In this document: positions 32,939 through 41,388 of the stretch, piece after piece | Layout of the letters: each line of letters starts with the position of its first letter | Numbering within the stretch: position 1 is the first letter of the stretch | Assembly: GCA_964445985.1 (NCBI GenBank) | Contig: CAYUMU010000056.1 | Coordinates: 1 to 47,251 of the forward strand | DNA length: 47,251 bases | Reading direction: 5' to 3' | Source: CAYUMU01 sp964445985 | Lineage (GTDB): Bacteria; Planctomycetota; Planctomycetia; Pirellulales; S012-138 | Translations under genes and position numbers: made by a program | Notes under the pieces: generated by a model | Told to the model about the DNA's origin: nothing | The model's input: only the letters and a program-made list of their open reading frames with translations | Databases searched by the model: none

Positions 32939-34010
32939 CTTGTTTATCGATGCCGGAGAAGTCGGAATCTTGCATGCCTCGGTTTCGGTCGAGCAACTTT
33001 TGCACGTAGGCGGGGTGCTTTTCCGCGCCGACGCGCTGCTTGCGAAAGGCAAAAAATACCACGGTCAAGCAAACCACGAGCATGCCTGCGGCCAAGCCCA
33101 ATAATAAAGGTAAATTGCTTTCCTCGGCCGCGGCCTCCGGGGGAGCGGGAGTCCAGTTGAGGGTTTTGGTCAACAGCATGGGCGTGGTGCGGAAGGTTCC
33201 GGGAGCCCCGTAAGCATAGCGTTTATATGCAAAGCCGGTGGCGGTAACTTCCATTCGCAGATTTTCTCCGGTGGGAAATCCCGCCGGCAGGTCCAAGGTA
33301 TACAGCACCATGACCATGTCTTTCTTGTCGAACGGTTGCAGCCACACCTCGGTGTAGCCCTCGATGCCGTATTCGTTGCCGAGCGTGGCGGCCCTGCCCG
33401 TTACCAGGCCTAAACCACCGATCAATCCATGATCGGGAGCGAACTTGAGACTGGGAGCTTGCAGCGGCCAGGCGGCGCGCACAATGCCCTTGACGGTAAC
33501 CAACTCGCCACGATAAGCCGCCGATTGCTCATATAGTTGAACGTAGGTCACTGGCCCCGTGCTGGCTTGGTTCAGTCGGTCTTGCTCCGTTTCAGCGAGC
33601 AATTTGAGCAGATGAAAAAAGGCGTCATTTTCGGCCGCGCGGAAAGGGCTGTCGTCGCGAACTTCGCGCAGGTAGCCGGGATTGACGCCGGGGAACAAGC
33701 CATCGGAGCCATCACTGGCGGGCTGATCGATCCGGGCAATAAATGAGCCGGGAATTTGCGTGTCGTCGGTCGGGGGCCGCAGCCGATTGTCGATGCGGCT
33801 TTCCGGCTGCGGGCGAGCTTGTCCTTGGAACAGCCAACTCCAGGTTTGAGGTTCCCTCACGTACCGCATGCCCACCAGCACCAAGGCCAGCAGGCCCACC
33901 AGCACCATCACGCGGCGCTGGAACTTTCGCCCCAAGTAATTGGGCGGACTATGCTGGGACCGTTGGTTGGACTGGGACCGTTGGTTGGGCTGGGACCGTT
34001 GGTTGGGCAC
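32931..34010 (-). CDS. Membrane protein, paralogue of the downstream gene, with N-terminal NQRSQ repeats
   Basis: 359 residues starting at a GTG at 34010, supported by AGGAAGG 7 bp upstream. The N-terminus holds three copies of a six-residue repeat (P/S)NQRSQ, then a basic stretch and a TM helix (VMVLVGLLALVLVGM, about 34-48). The extracytoplasmic part contains AYRGELVTVKGIVRAA and FPTGENLRMEVTATG, matching the two key segments of the downstream protein. A second TM helix (LPLLLGLAAGMLVVCLTVVFFAF, about 296-318) and a charged cytoplasmic tail follow. The RG-x(3)-V-x(2)-G-x-V core looks like an OB-fold strand pair. Function unknown. The two genes form a coupled pair. Confidence 0.78.
   Translation of the reverse strand: MPNQRSQPNQRSQSNQRSQHSPPNYLGRKFQRRVMVLVGLLALVLVGMRYVREPQTWSWLFQGQARPQPESRIDNRLRPPTDDTQIPGSFIARIDQPASDGSDGLFPGVNPGYLREVRDDSPFRAAENDAFFHLLKLLAETEQDRLNQASTGPVTYVQLYEQSAAYRGELVTVKGIVRAAWPLQAPSLKFAPDHGLIGGLGLVTGRAATLGNEYGIEGYTEVWLQPFDKKDMVMVLYTLDLPAGFPTGENLRMEVTATGFAYKRYAYGAPGTFRTTPMLLTKTLNWTPAPPEAAAEESNLPLLLGLAAGMLVVCLTVVFFAFRKQRVGAEKHPAYVQKLLDRNRGMQDSDFSGIDKQDG
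33954..34007. repeat. 18-bp tandem repeat, 3 copies, at the gene start
   Basis: CTGGGACCGTTGGTTGGR repeated three times with one base difference, immediately inside the GTG start of the minus-strand gene. It encodes the (P/S)NQRSQ repeat. Such in-frame repeats can change copy number by slippage without breaking the frame. Confidence 0.85.
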
Positions 34011-34298
34011 CGTGATACCTTCCTGCTGGCAGAGATGTGCAGCGGAGACGCGGGTTTTGAGTCATGGGACTCGCCATCCCGACAAACGTGCAATCTTCCA
34101 TTCGTTGACACCACTAACATTTTATTCCACAGGGCTCGGCGGCAACAGGGAAACCGGGGCAGTTCCGAGGAACTCCCCCCGAAATGGCAGCCCACGCCGC
34201 TGGCAACCGACAGCCCTGCCGGGGGCTGAATACCGCGGCGCCCAAAATGTTGCCGAAGTTAGCCGCCCCGGCCAGGTGCAAATTGCCGTCGCCCCCAA

Positions 34299-35252
34299 TC
34301 ACATGGCCGTCAGGCGAATCTCAAAGTTCAACGACTTTTTTTCGCCCGGCCGCAAGATCTGCAGACCTTGACCGGCATTTTGGGCGTCGGCGGGCATCGG
34401 CAGGCCGGGCACGCAAGTGTAGGGCTCAATGCAAACCGCTTGCCGATGCGGAGGGTTGTAGACCACGCAAACGGGAAAATCGGGATCGAACGCCAGTTCC
34501 AGTTGCCGCTTAGCCGCGGTGTCTTCCACCCTGGCCGTGCATTGGCCGTCGGCGATGTCCACGCCGGAAAAAACGTCGTCAAAGTGTGTCTGGGCGAACG
34601 GCATGCCTTGCCGGAGCGGTTCATCGGCGGGTAACGTCGCGCGATTTCCGGTCGGAAGCATGTTTTCCAAGGGCCAATGCTCGCGCACCGGAACTTGCAC
34701 CACGCAATCATTCCCCCCCCCCGCGGAACCCAAGGGCAAGGCAAAATAGGGATGCAGTCCAAATCCCCAGGGGAGCGGCGTTTGACCGGGATTTTCAAGG
34801 AGGAACTCTCCGCGGAGCGACTTGCCTTTGACCAGGTAAGTGGCCGTAATGCGGAAGTCGCCCGGCCAATGTTGTCGCAGGCTGGGATCATCGGTGGAAT
34901 CGAATCGGGCCGTGACGCTGTTGACTTGCTGGTCGAGCACCTTCCAGGCACGCTCCAGCACAAACCCATGAATGGCGTTGCCCAGAGCATCGCGGTGAGG
35001 CAACGGGTAGGTTTGCCCCGCGAACTCGGCGCTGCCGCCCGGCAACCGGCCTGGGAAAGGAAAGAGCAACGGAATGCCGCTGCCGGAGGGACGTGCCGAA
35101 CCGGTTTCAATCGCCGGGTCCGACCACAGCAATTCGATGGGCTCGCCGCCGTCGTCGACCACCAATCGGTAACAGTTGAAGCCGAATTCTGGCAAAATTT
35201 GAGCTCGCGTTCCCGATTGGGGATCGCGGATGGTCACCACTGCAAATGCCAT
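34299..35252 (-). CDS. galM: Aldose 1-epimerase-like protein
   Basis: 317 residues of galactose-mutarotase-type beta-sandwich. The catalytic base region reads GLHPYFALP (family His), preceded by GIPLLFPFPGRL and AIHGFVLERAWKV (second conserved His), and the catalytic glutamate is in CIEPYTCVP. It interconverts alpha and beta anomers of aldoses; the closest types are the broad-specificity sugar or sugar-phosphate epimerase relatives, so substrate is open. Its start overlaps the end of the upstream membrane-protein gene by 19 bp, so the two are co-transcribed. There is no signal peptide. No sugar catabolic gene lies next to it. Confidence 0.85.
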   Translation of the reverse strand: MAFAVVTIRDPQSGTRAQILPEFGFNCYRLVVDDGGEPIELLWSDPAIETGSARPSGSGIPLLFPFPGRLPGGSAEFAGQTYPLPHRDALGNAIHGFVLERAWKVLDQQVNSVTARFDSTDDPSLRQHWPGDFRITATYLVKGKSLRGEFLLENPGQTPLPWGFGLHPYFALPLGSAGGGNDCVVQVPVREHWPLENMLPTGNRATLPADEPLRQGMPFAQTHFDDVFSGVDIADGQCTARVEDTAAKRQLELAFDPDFPVCVVYNPPHRQAVCIEPYTCVPGLPMPADAQNAGQGLQILRPGEKKSLNFEIRLTAM

Positions 35253-36327
35253 GCTTCGCTTTCGAATGTGGAAAGTTGGGGAGTCTTGATGGACCGATAG
35301 ATCTCATCGCGGTTGCGGTGACGCATGGCCACCATAAAGAACATGAGCAGCGCCAGCCACAGGGCCGAGTTGCGGGCCGCGGCACGGGTGGTGTCGCCCA
35401 ACGACGTGGCGGCCAGCGAATGGAGCAGCACCATCAGGGCCGCTATGCCCGCGGTAAACCATAGCGTGGCCCAAGCATCGCCCATCAGCAGGCCATCTCG
35501 TGACTCCTGCGGGAGCGAAAAGAGCAGCAACAAGCCGGCGGGGGCCTGCAAAATTGTGAATATTAAGGCCATCCGTCCGCCGCGACGGGCCCAGATCGCG
35601 GCCGAGGGAATGGGGGGCGGGTTATCTGGAGACACATTCGGTTGGGTCGGTTGACTGGTGGCGTTTTCGGTGGCTGCTGCCAGGCGCGCTTCGTTCGCGG
35701 CTGTTGCATCGCCATCGGTCAGGGTCCGCTGCGCTTTCCATAACAGGGCCACCCCCGCAATCACGAACGCGGCCAGTTCCACATGCAGCGTTCGAGCGAG
35801 GGTTTCGGGATCGCCAAATAGTGACAGGGTTTCCCGATATTCGAGGGCTCGCCCCCATAGCTGAGGACGGGTGCTGGCCACGGCGATCGCCGAAAACAGC
35901 GGTGGAAAGTGATATAGCAGGTTGGTCGCGCTGAAGATGGCCAAGAACCGGTGCAGCCACCGGGGCATGGTCCGCCACCAACGCACATAAGCCGCCATGC
36001 CGGCCAGGTAGACCAACAATTCGGCGACGGAGAACCAGATGCGCCGCGTGGGTATGACGAGGAAGCCTTCGAAGTAAGGGGTTTGGCCGCGCCACCAGAC
36101 TAGCAACATGGCCACGCCACCCAGGGCCGTGCCGACGGCCGAGGCGNNNNNNNNNNCAGCAGGGCCGCGATCGCCCATTGGGCGAGTGACTTGCCCAAGC
36201 GGTCGGCAAGAAGATCGCCTCGTCGCGTGGCCTGCCATTCCAGCCACAGGGTTACGCACGGCGCGGCGGCCGCGAACAACACCAAAGTAAGGTGCGTGGC
36301 GCTGACGAGGCTTAGTAGCATTCCCAT
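35234..36327 (-). CDS. Polytopic membrane protein, interrupted by an assembly gap
   Basis: The reading starts at the ATG at 36327 (MGMLLSLVSATHLTLVLFAA), runs 57 codons to the N block, and continues beyond it in a different frame (ASAVGTALGGVAMLLVWWRG onward) to 35234. Both parts are hydrophobic and fit one protein of about 360 residues with seven or eight TM helices. The last helix (SALWLALLMFFMVAMRHRNRDEIYRSI) is followed by a short tail. The frame change shows that the ten Ns do not represent the true length, which should be 2 modulo 3. I cannot name the family. It overlaps the epimerase gene and has a good promoter candidate 35 bp upstream of the ATG. Confidence 0.7.
36147..36156. other. 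Assembly gap (10 Ns)
   Basis: Ten undetermined bases inside the membrane-protein gene. The size is nominal: the reading frames on the two sides cannot be joined through exactly ten bases. Confidence 0.98.
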
Positions 36328-36361
36328 CCGAGAAGTCCCGTACGAGTAACGGCGAGGCCAG

Positions 36362-36389
36362 ATTATATCCGGGCCAGCAAGAATGTCTT
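36362..36389 (-). promoter_or_regulatory. Sigma-70-type promoter for the membrane protein-epimerase operon
   Basis: Minus strand AAGACA (36389-36384), 16-bp spacer, perfect TATAAT (36367-36362). The ATG at 36327 follows 35 bp downstream, giving a short leader. Confidence 0.5.
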
Positions 36390-36623
36390 GCCCCAGCTGT
36401 CCTGCCGGCGATCTCCCCCCGGGGGCTGAGAAACAAGTCCGGCGGCGGCCTAAGAGCCCCCCCCCTGCCGAACCGGGCTGGGCCGGTCCAACGAGGATAC
36501 CCACGGCCCGGCCTGAATTTGTGAGGAAGACGGGTAGTTATCGGCCTGAAGAATATTTGTTCCGATTGCGGGGGTGGTAACGGAGCCGGGGCTTTGCGGC
36601 GCAACATGTCACTCTCGCGGACT

Positions 36624-36652
36624 TTGACAACGCTCGGCCTCGGCCCTATGGT
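36624..36652 (+). promoter_or_regulatory. Sigma-70-type promoter for the DUF6263-like gene
   Basis: Perfect -35 TTGACA (36624-36629), 17-bp spacer, -10 TATGGT (36647-36652, four of six). The leader to the ATG at 36802 would be about 140 bases, long enough for a regulatory element, though none is recognised. Confidence 0.5.
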
Positions 36653-36801
36653 AATCTTGGTCGCAAGCCGGGTGAAGCAGGCGGACGAACGCACTCGCGT
36701 CCTGGCGACAACGCAAGTCCTGAGCCGGGCTCGATTGCAAGCCAGGCTCGCTTCCGGTTTTTTATTCATCCCTGTATTGCCGCGCAGGCAGAGGTATTCC
36801 G

Positions 36802-37716
36802 ATGGCTGGCCGTTCCTATTGTTTTCGTCTTGGCATGGGGGCTCTGGCCGCTGCCGCGGTCATGTGCATGTCGTCCGCGACATTCGCCCAGACCCAGCTT
36901 CAATGGAAGTTCAAAACGGGCGACAAGTTTGATCTGCAACTTGCCCAGGACATGAAAATCGCCGTCTCGGCGGCGGGGCAAACATTCAATCAGAATGTCG
37001 TGATGGGCATGGATATTTCGTGGAAGGTGGAATCCGTTGAAGAATCAACCGGCATGGCCACGGTTTCACAAGAGTTCAAACGCATTCGAATGAACGCCAA
37101 CGGCCCGCAGGGCAACTTGTCCATTGACACCCAGCAGCCCAAGCCGGAGGGGGAAACAGCCGCTGTTTGGGAACAACTTCACGCTCTGGTTGGTGCGAAG
37201 ATTACCCAGAAGATGGATCAACGCGGCAACATCGCTGATGTGGAACTCGATGAACAAGCGAAGGAAGCCCTCGCCAAGAACGCCCAATTCCAACAACTCT
37301 TTAGCGGCGATGGCATGAAACAAATGTTCGGCCAGTCGCTGAGCGTATTGCCCGAAAAGCCCGTGGTTAAGGGCGAAAGCTGGAAGTCGTCGTCAGAAAC
37401 CAAGACGCCCTTTGGCGCGTTCAAACTCAACGCCGACTACGTGTTTGACGGCATGGCCGACCACAATGGCAAGCAAATGGCCAAGCTTTCGATCAAGGGC
37501 GTCATGAATATCGAAGGCGACGCGGCCAACGAAGGCCCCAAGATTTCCATTAAAGACAGCAAGATTGAAGGCACGGCCTGGTTCGACATTGAAGCAGGCC
37601 ACCTGGCCGAGAACGCGGTCGTGCAAAAGATGGATATGAGCGTGGAAGCGGGTGGTCAAAACATCGGCTCGAATATCAATACGAATATCAAGCTGATAAT
37701 CACGCCCGCTAAGTAG
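36802..37716 (+). CDS. Secreted DUF6263-like protein
   Basis: 304 residues. Signal peptide MAGRSYCFRLGMGALAAAAVMCMSSATFAQ ends at TFA-Q (given here as a whole only to mark its extent: residues 1-30). The mature part begins LQWKFKTGDKFDLQLAQDMKI, the strand pattern of planctomycete secreted proteins grouped as DUF6263, and continues as a long antiparallel beta structure with SWKVESVEESTGMATVSQEF and GTAWFDIEAGHLAENAV. There is no enzyme motif. Probably a periplasmic or surface lipid- or ligand-binding shell; function not known. It is monocistronic: it has its own promoter candidate and ends at a strong bidirectional terminator. Confidence 0.75.
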   Translation: MAGRSYCFRLGMGALAAAAVMCMSSATFAQTQLQWKFKTGDKFDLQLAQDMKIAVSAAGQTFNQNVVMGMDISWKVESVEESTGMATVSQEFKRIRMNANGPQGNLSIDTQQPKPEGETAAVWEQLHALVGAKITQKMDQRGNIADVELDEQAKEALAKNAQFQQLFSGDGMKQMFGQSLSVLPEKPVVKGESWKSSSETKTPFGAFKLNADYVFDGMADHNGKQMAKLSIKGVMNIEGDAANEGPKISIKDSKIEGTAWFDIEAGHLAENAVVQKMDMSVEAGGQNIGSNINTNIKLIITPAK

Positions 37717-37755
37717 TGCGGCCGCTGAAAACGTCGTGATTCGTCATTGGCAGCT

Positions 37756-37809
37756 CGAAAAGATTCCCTCGGCTTGCCCCGACCACGGGAGCAGGCTGAG
37801 GGATTTTCC
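37756..37809. terminator. Bidirectional intrinsic terminator between convergent genes
   Basis: Stem arms TCCCTCGGCTTGC (37765-37777) and GCAGGCTGAGGGA (37791-37803) pair over 13 positions including two G-T pairs. The loop adds CCCG/CGGG with a four-base tip and one bulged A. ATTTT follows on the plus strand, and GAAAAGA precedes it (TCTTTTC on the minus strand). It serves both the DUF6263-like gene and the PSCyt1 gene. Confidence 0.75.
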
Positions 37810-37856
37810 ATGTGCCCTGCCCAAGAGCGCGGCCAGAACCTGCTGCGCATGGTGCT

Positions 37857-40800
37857 TTATTCCCGGGTGATGAACTCATCCAAATTCAACAACACGCGGG
37901 CAACCGAGGTCCACGCCGCGGCCTCGGCAGGCGATGTATTTAGACCCCGCGGAACAGACGCGGCGGCCTGGGCGGCGGCGGAGTCACCGGCGTAAGCGGT
38001 TCGAGAACGGCCGAGATAGGCCGACAGCATCGAAAGCTCATGCGCCTCGGGCACGCGGGCCAGGCAAATCTGAAAGGCATACGTCAGCCGCTGGCGGTCA
38101 TCGGCCTGGGGGCGTTCTGTCAAAATACGCGAGGCCAGGGCTTGGGCCATTTCCACAAAGCCTGAATCGTTGGCCAGCGTGAGTGCTTGCAGCGGCGTGT
38201 TCGATCGCACCCGCCTGGTGCAGGCCACATTGGCATTGGGGGCGTCGAAGGTCATCAGGAACGGGTCGGGACTGCTCCGCCAAAAATAGGTATACATGCC
38301 GCGGCGGAAGCGGTCTTCACCCGTGCTGACCGTCCAGTTCTTGTTGTTTTGCGTGAACGCGTAAATGCCCTCGGGCTGCGGAGGGTAAACGCTTGGCCCG
38401 CCGATGTTGTCGGAGAGCAAGCCGGCTGCCGACAACGCCGAGTCGCGGATAGATTCGGCCTCCATGCGCAGCCGATTCTGCCGGCCCAGCCACACGTTGA
38501 ATTGATCCTGTTTCAGTTGTTCTTCGCTCACTTCGGAAGACTGGCGATAGGTGGCGCTGGTAACGATCAACCGGTTCAAACCCTTCAAACTCCAATTCTG
38601 CCGGATCAGCTCGGTGGCCAGCCAATCGAGGAGTTCCGGATGGGTGGGCCGCGCTCCCTGGAGGCCAAAATCATCTTCGGTTTCGACGATTCCCCGACCG
38701 AAGAAACGCTGCCAAACCCGGTTGGCGGTAACGCGAGGCGTGAGCGGATTGGCCGGATCGACCAGCCAACGAGAAAAGTCCAAACGATTGGGCCGCGCCA
38801 CGTCGTTGGGTAGAGCATGCATGACGTCGGGCACGGCCGGCGCCACCTTGGCCCCGTGACGCAAAAAGTCGCCGCGGATGTGCAGGAAGGTGTCCCGCGG
38901 CGTGGCACGCTCTTTCATCACCATGGTGGTGGGAACCTGCTTTTGCAACGCGGCAATCGAGGCCTTGAGGCGATCCACGCGCTCGACCAGCGGCTTGCGT
39001 TCAACATCGTGCAAGCGAAACTCCTCCAATACGGCTTGCTTTTGTTCGGCCGTACGATCGGCGGCGACGGTGGCCAGGGCCTGCAAAACCTCGGGGGGCA
39101 TGGCCAGGGCGGCGGGCGGGGCCGAAGCAACCGCCAAACGGAAACGCCCTAGGCTGTAACGGTTGGCGTGCGCGTGCCGCAGGCTGACGATGAACGCCGC
39201 GGAGTTGGTGGGCAGCGCTTCTTTTAGAACAAAAATTGCCGTGCGGTTGGAATTTACCTTTTTATCGGCCGGTTGATTGATGGCCCAGCCGCTTTGCACG
39301 GCGTCATTGTCAAAGGCGTGCTCCACGGGGAACTTGGGCTGCGAATGATCGGCCCAAGCGGTGGCGATCGCCAGCCGATCGTCGGCGGCGCCTTCCACCG
39401 CGCTGCGAAAACCAATATCGGTGAGCACAAAATTCCCGTTGCCAGCCAGGCCCGGTCCGGTTCGAGGAAGTTGCTCATGGGTCAGCGCTTCGAGGCGAAC
39501 CGCGGTAACCGTTTTGGAAGGGATGCCTAGGTTCACTTCGTAGGTATCACTGCCAGGCACATCGCCCGAAACCAGCAGAGATCGATCGCCCAGCAACTCC
39601 AACTTGGCTCCCCCGGCCGATTGAAACGCCGTGGGCTCCATGACGGTCCATTCCACTTCGCCAGCCATGTCGGCCAACTTTGCTTCCCAAGCCTGCTGGC
39701 GAACCTTGGCGGTTCGGTCGTATTCCTGTAGCGATTTCTCGGCTAGTTTCGCTTCTTCTTGCAGGCTCTTCAGTTGTTTTGCCTGTTCGGGAGTGGCCAC
39801 GGTCAGGTTGGGCTCGTCGGCGTTATTGAAGATGGCAAAGAGTTGATAAAACTCCCGCTGACTGATGGGGTCGTACTTGTGATCGTGGCAGCGAGCACAG
39901 CCCAAGGTTAGACCCAAGTAGGCCGAGCCGGTGGTGCTCACCCGGTCGGCGACGGCTTCCACGCGGAACTGCTCCTGATCGGTGCCGCCTTCCTGGTTGA
40001 TGAGCGTGTTGCGGTGAAATCCGGTGGCCACCACTTGCGACGTGCTGGCGCTCGGCAACAAATCGCCCGCCAACTGTTCCACCGTGAATTGATCGAAAGG
40101 CAGATCGGCATTGATGGCGTCGATCACCCAGTCGCGATACTTCCAAATGGAGCGGGCGCCGTCGATCGTGTAGCCGTTGCTGTCGGCATAGCGGGCCACG
40201 TCGAGCCAGTGGCGTCCCCAGCGTTCGCCATAGCGGGGCGAATCGAGCAGGCGATCCACAAGGCGTTCGTAGGCCCCGGGTCGATCGTCGCTCAGAAATT
40301 CATTTACCTCGGCCGCCGTGGGTGGCAGGCCGTGCAGGTCGAGCGAAAGCCGGCGAATCAGCGTGGCTCGATCGGCCTCGGGAGAAGGCCGCAGACCTTG
40401 CTCCTCCAGCCTGGCGGCGATGAAGGGATCGATGGAATTTCGCGTCCACGCCTGGTGCTTCGTAGCTGGGGGCGAAACACGGGCCACCGGCTGAAATGAC
40501 CAGTGGCTGCTCGTCTTGCGGGCCGTAGGCTCAAACTTCTCATCCGCGGGCGCCGGCGCTCCCGCGGCAATCCATTGCTCCAGCAGGGCAATCTCACTGT
40601 CGGAAAGGGGATCGAGGTCCTTGGGCATGCGCAGCAAGTCGCCCGAGCCGCGAACGGCCGTGAGCAGCAAACTTTTCTCCGGCGAGCCCGGCACGATCGC
40701 CGGTCCGCGGTCGCCGCCTTTGAGCATCAGCACGGCCGCATCCAGCCGCAGTCCCGCCTGGGCCTCGTCGGCGTTGTGGCAGAACGCGCATTGCCGCTCC

Positions 40801-41021
40801 AGCAGCGGCTTAACCTGCCGCAGGTAATCGACGGGAGGGCCGGCCGCTTGATCTGCCGCGTTTTCCGTCACGCCAGCACTCGGTTTTTTGCCGGTGGCGG
40901 CGGTCGTCTTGCCGGTATCGGGCTGAGCCGCCGGTTCCGCGGCCAGCAAAAGACTGCCCAGGCTCCAGCAGGCGAGCACCACGATGGCACAAAACGAATT
41001 CCAATGAGGCCGAAGCGTCAT
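37857..41021 (-). CDS. PSCyt1-DUF1549-DUF1553 cytochrome-like protein
   Basis: 1054 residues from the ATG at 41021, which opens a signal peptide (FCAIVVLACWSLGSLLLAAEP); the frame is open to 41090. A planctomycete cytochrome domain carries one haem site CAFCH at 78-82. DUF1549 (about 150-360) begins SIDPFIAARLEEQGL and includes LSLDLHGLPPT and RYADSNGY. A middle region contains a coiled coil and beta-sandwich. DUF1553 (about 745-1000) includes PRVTANRVWQRFFGRGIVET and ends LLNLDEFITRE, the usual end of these proteins. The family is large in planctomycetes and often linked to polysaccharide or sulfatase loci; the biochemical role is not established. The usual DUF1501 partner is not downstream. 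Confidence 0.93.
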   Translation of the reverse strand: MTLRPHWNSFCAIVVLACWSLGSLLLAAEPAAQPDTGKTTAATGKKPSAGVTENAADQAAGPPVDYLRQVKPLLERQCAFCHNADEAQAGLRLDAAVLMLKGGDRGPAIVPGSPEKSLLLTAVRGSGDLLRMPKDLDPLSDSEIALLEQWIAAGAPAPADEKFEPTARKTSSHWSFQPVARVSPPATKHQAWTRNSIDPFIAARLEEQGLRPSPEADRATLIRRLSLDLHGLPPTAAEVNEFLSDDRPGAYERLVDRLLDSPRYGERWGRHWLDVARYADSNGYTIDGARSIWKYRDWVIDAINADLPFDQFTVEQLAGDLLPSASTSQVVATGFHRNTLINQEGGTDQEQFRVEAVADRVSTTGSAYLGLTLGCARCHDHKYDPISQREFYQLFAIFNNADEPNLTVATPEQAKQLKSLQEEAKLAEKSLQEYDRTAKVRQQAWEAKLADMAGEVEWTVMEPTAFQSAGGAKLELLGDRSLLVSGDVPGSDTYEVNLGIPSKTVTAVRLEALTHEQLPRTGPGLAGNGNFVLTDIGFRSAVEGAADDRLAIATAWADHSQPKFPVEHAFDNDAVQSGWAINQPADKKVNSNRTAIFVLKEALPTNSAAFIVSLRHAHANRYSLGRFRLAVASAPPAALAMPPEVLQALATVAADRTAEQKQAVLEEFRLHDVERKPLVERVDRLKASIAALQKQVPTTMVMKERATPRDTFLHIRGDFLRHGAKVAPAVPDVMHALPNDVARPNRLDFSRWLVDPANPLTPRVTANRVWQRFFGRGIVETEDDFGLQGARPTHPELLDWLATELIRQNWSLKGLNRLIVTSATYRQSSEVSEEQLKQDQFNVWLGRQNRLRMEAESIRDSALSAAGLLSDNIGGPSVYPPQPEGIYAFTQNNKNWTVSTGEDRFRRGMYTYFWRSSPDPFLMTFDAPNANVACTRRVRSNTPLQALTLANDSGFVEMAQALASRILTERPQADDRQRLTYAFQICLARVPEAHELSMLSAYLGRSRTAYAGDSAAAQAAASVPRGLNTSPAEAAAWTSVARVLLNLDEFITRE

Positions 41022-41388
41022 AACCGTGCGTCCGCGGCGTGAGAGAGAAACAGGTGGGAAGTCGGTGAGATCGGCAAGCAGGAAATTCAAGCGAGCCCAG
41101 CGTTTAGGTTAAGCGTTGGCTGCCAAGAGTGCAAGTTTTTAAGGCTTGAAGTTATGGCTTGAAGCAACGTACTCAGGGTGTGGACACGGCGAATACCCGC
41201 CACCCGCAATGCCGCGCTTAACCGGCGCAATCGCTACGGCGCGACGCCTCGGTTTTCCCTCCTAGCGCGGTCTCATAAGCTTTGCCGCTGCCAGCAAACC
41301 TAAGCAAGCCTGCCGCGCGCGTTCGACGATATACCGGGGGACTTCTTCGCCGCCGAGGTTATCGGCTCGTTCAGTTCAGGGAGCTTCT
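41022..41388. other. Divergent intergenic region, PSCyt1 gene and RdgC-like gene
   Basis: 367 bp. A short direct repeat GGCTTGAAG occurs at 41143-41151 and 41156-41164, 13 bp apart, which is the spacing of a regulator half-site pair on one helix face plus a little. No convincing -35/-10 pair was found. AGGGAG lies 6 bp before the ATG at 41389. Confidence 0.4.

Larger units (their letters stand above)
36328..36801. other. Divergent intergenic region with two promoter candidates
   Basis: 474 bp between the membrane-protein gene and the DUF6263-like gene. It holds the minus-strand promoter at 36362-36389 and the plus-strand one at 36624-36652. The C-run and G-run segment around 36412-36480 may fold, but I see no clean terminator. 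No gene is supported here. Confidence 0.6.

Noticed and set aside
36328..36769. Start of the membrane protein at 36769
   Set aside because: That frame is joined to the gene only through the N block; the true N-terminus is the hydrophobic frame starting at 36327.
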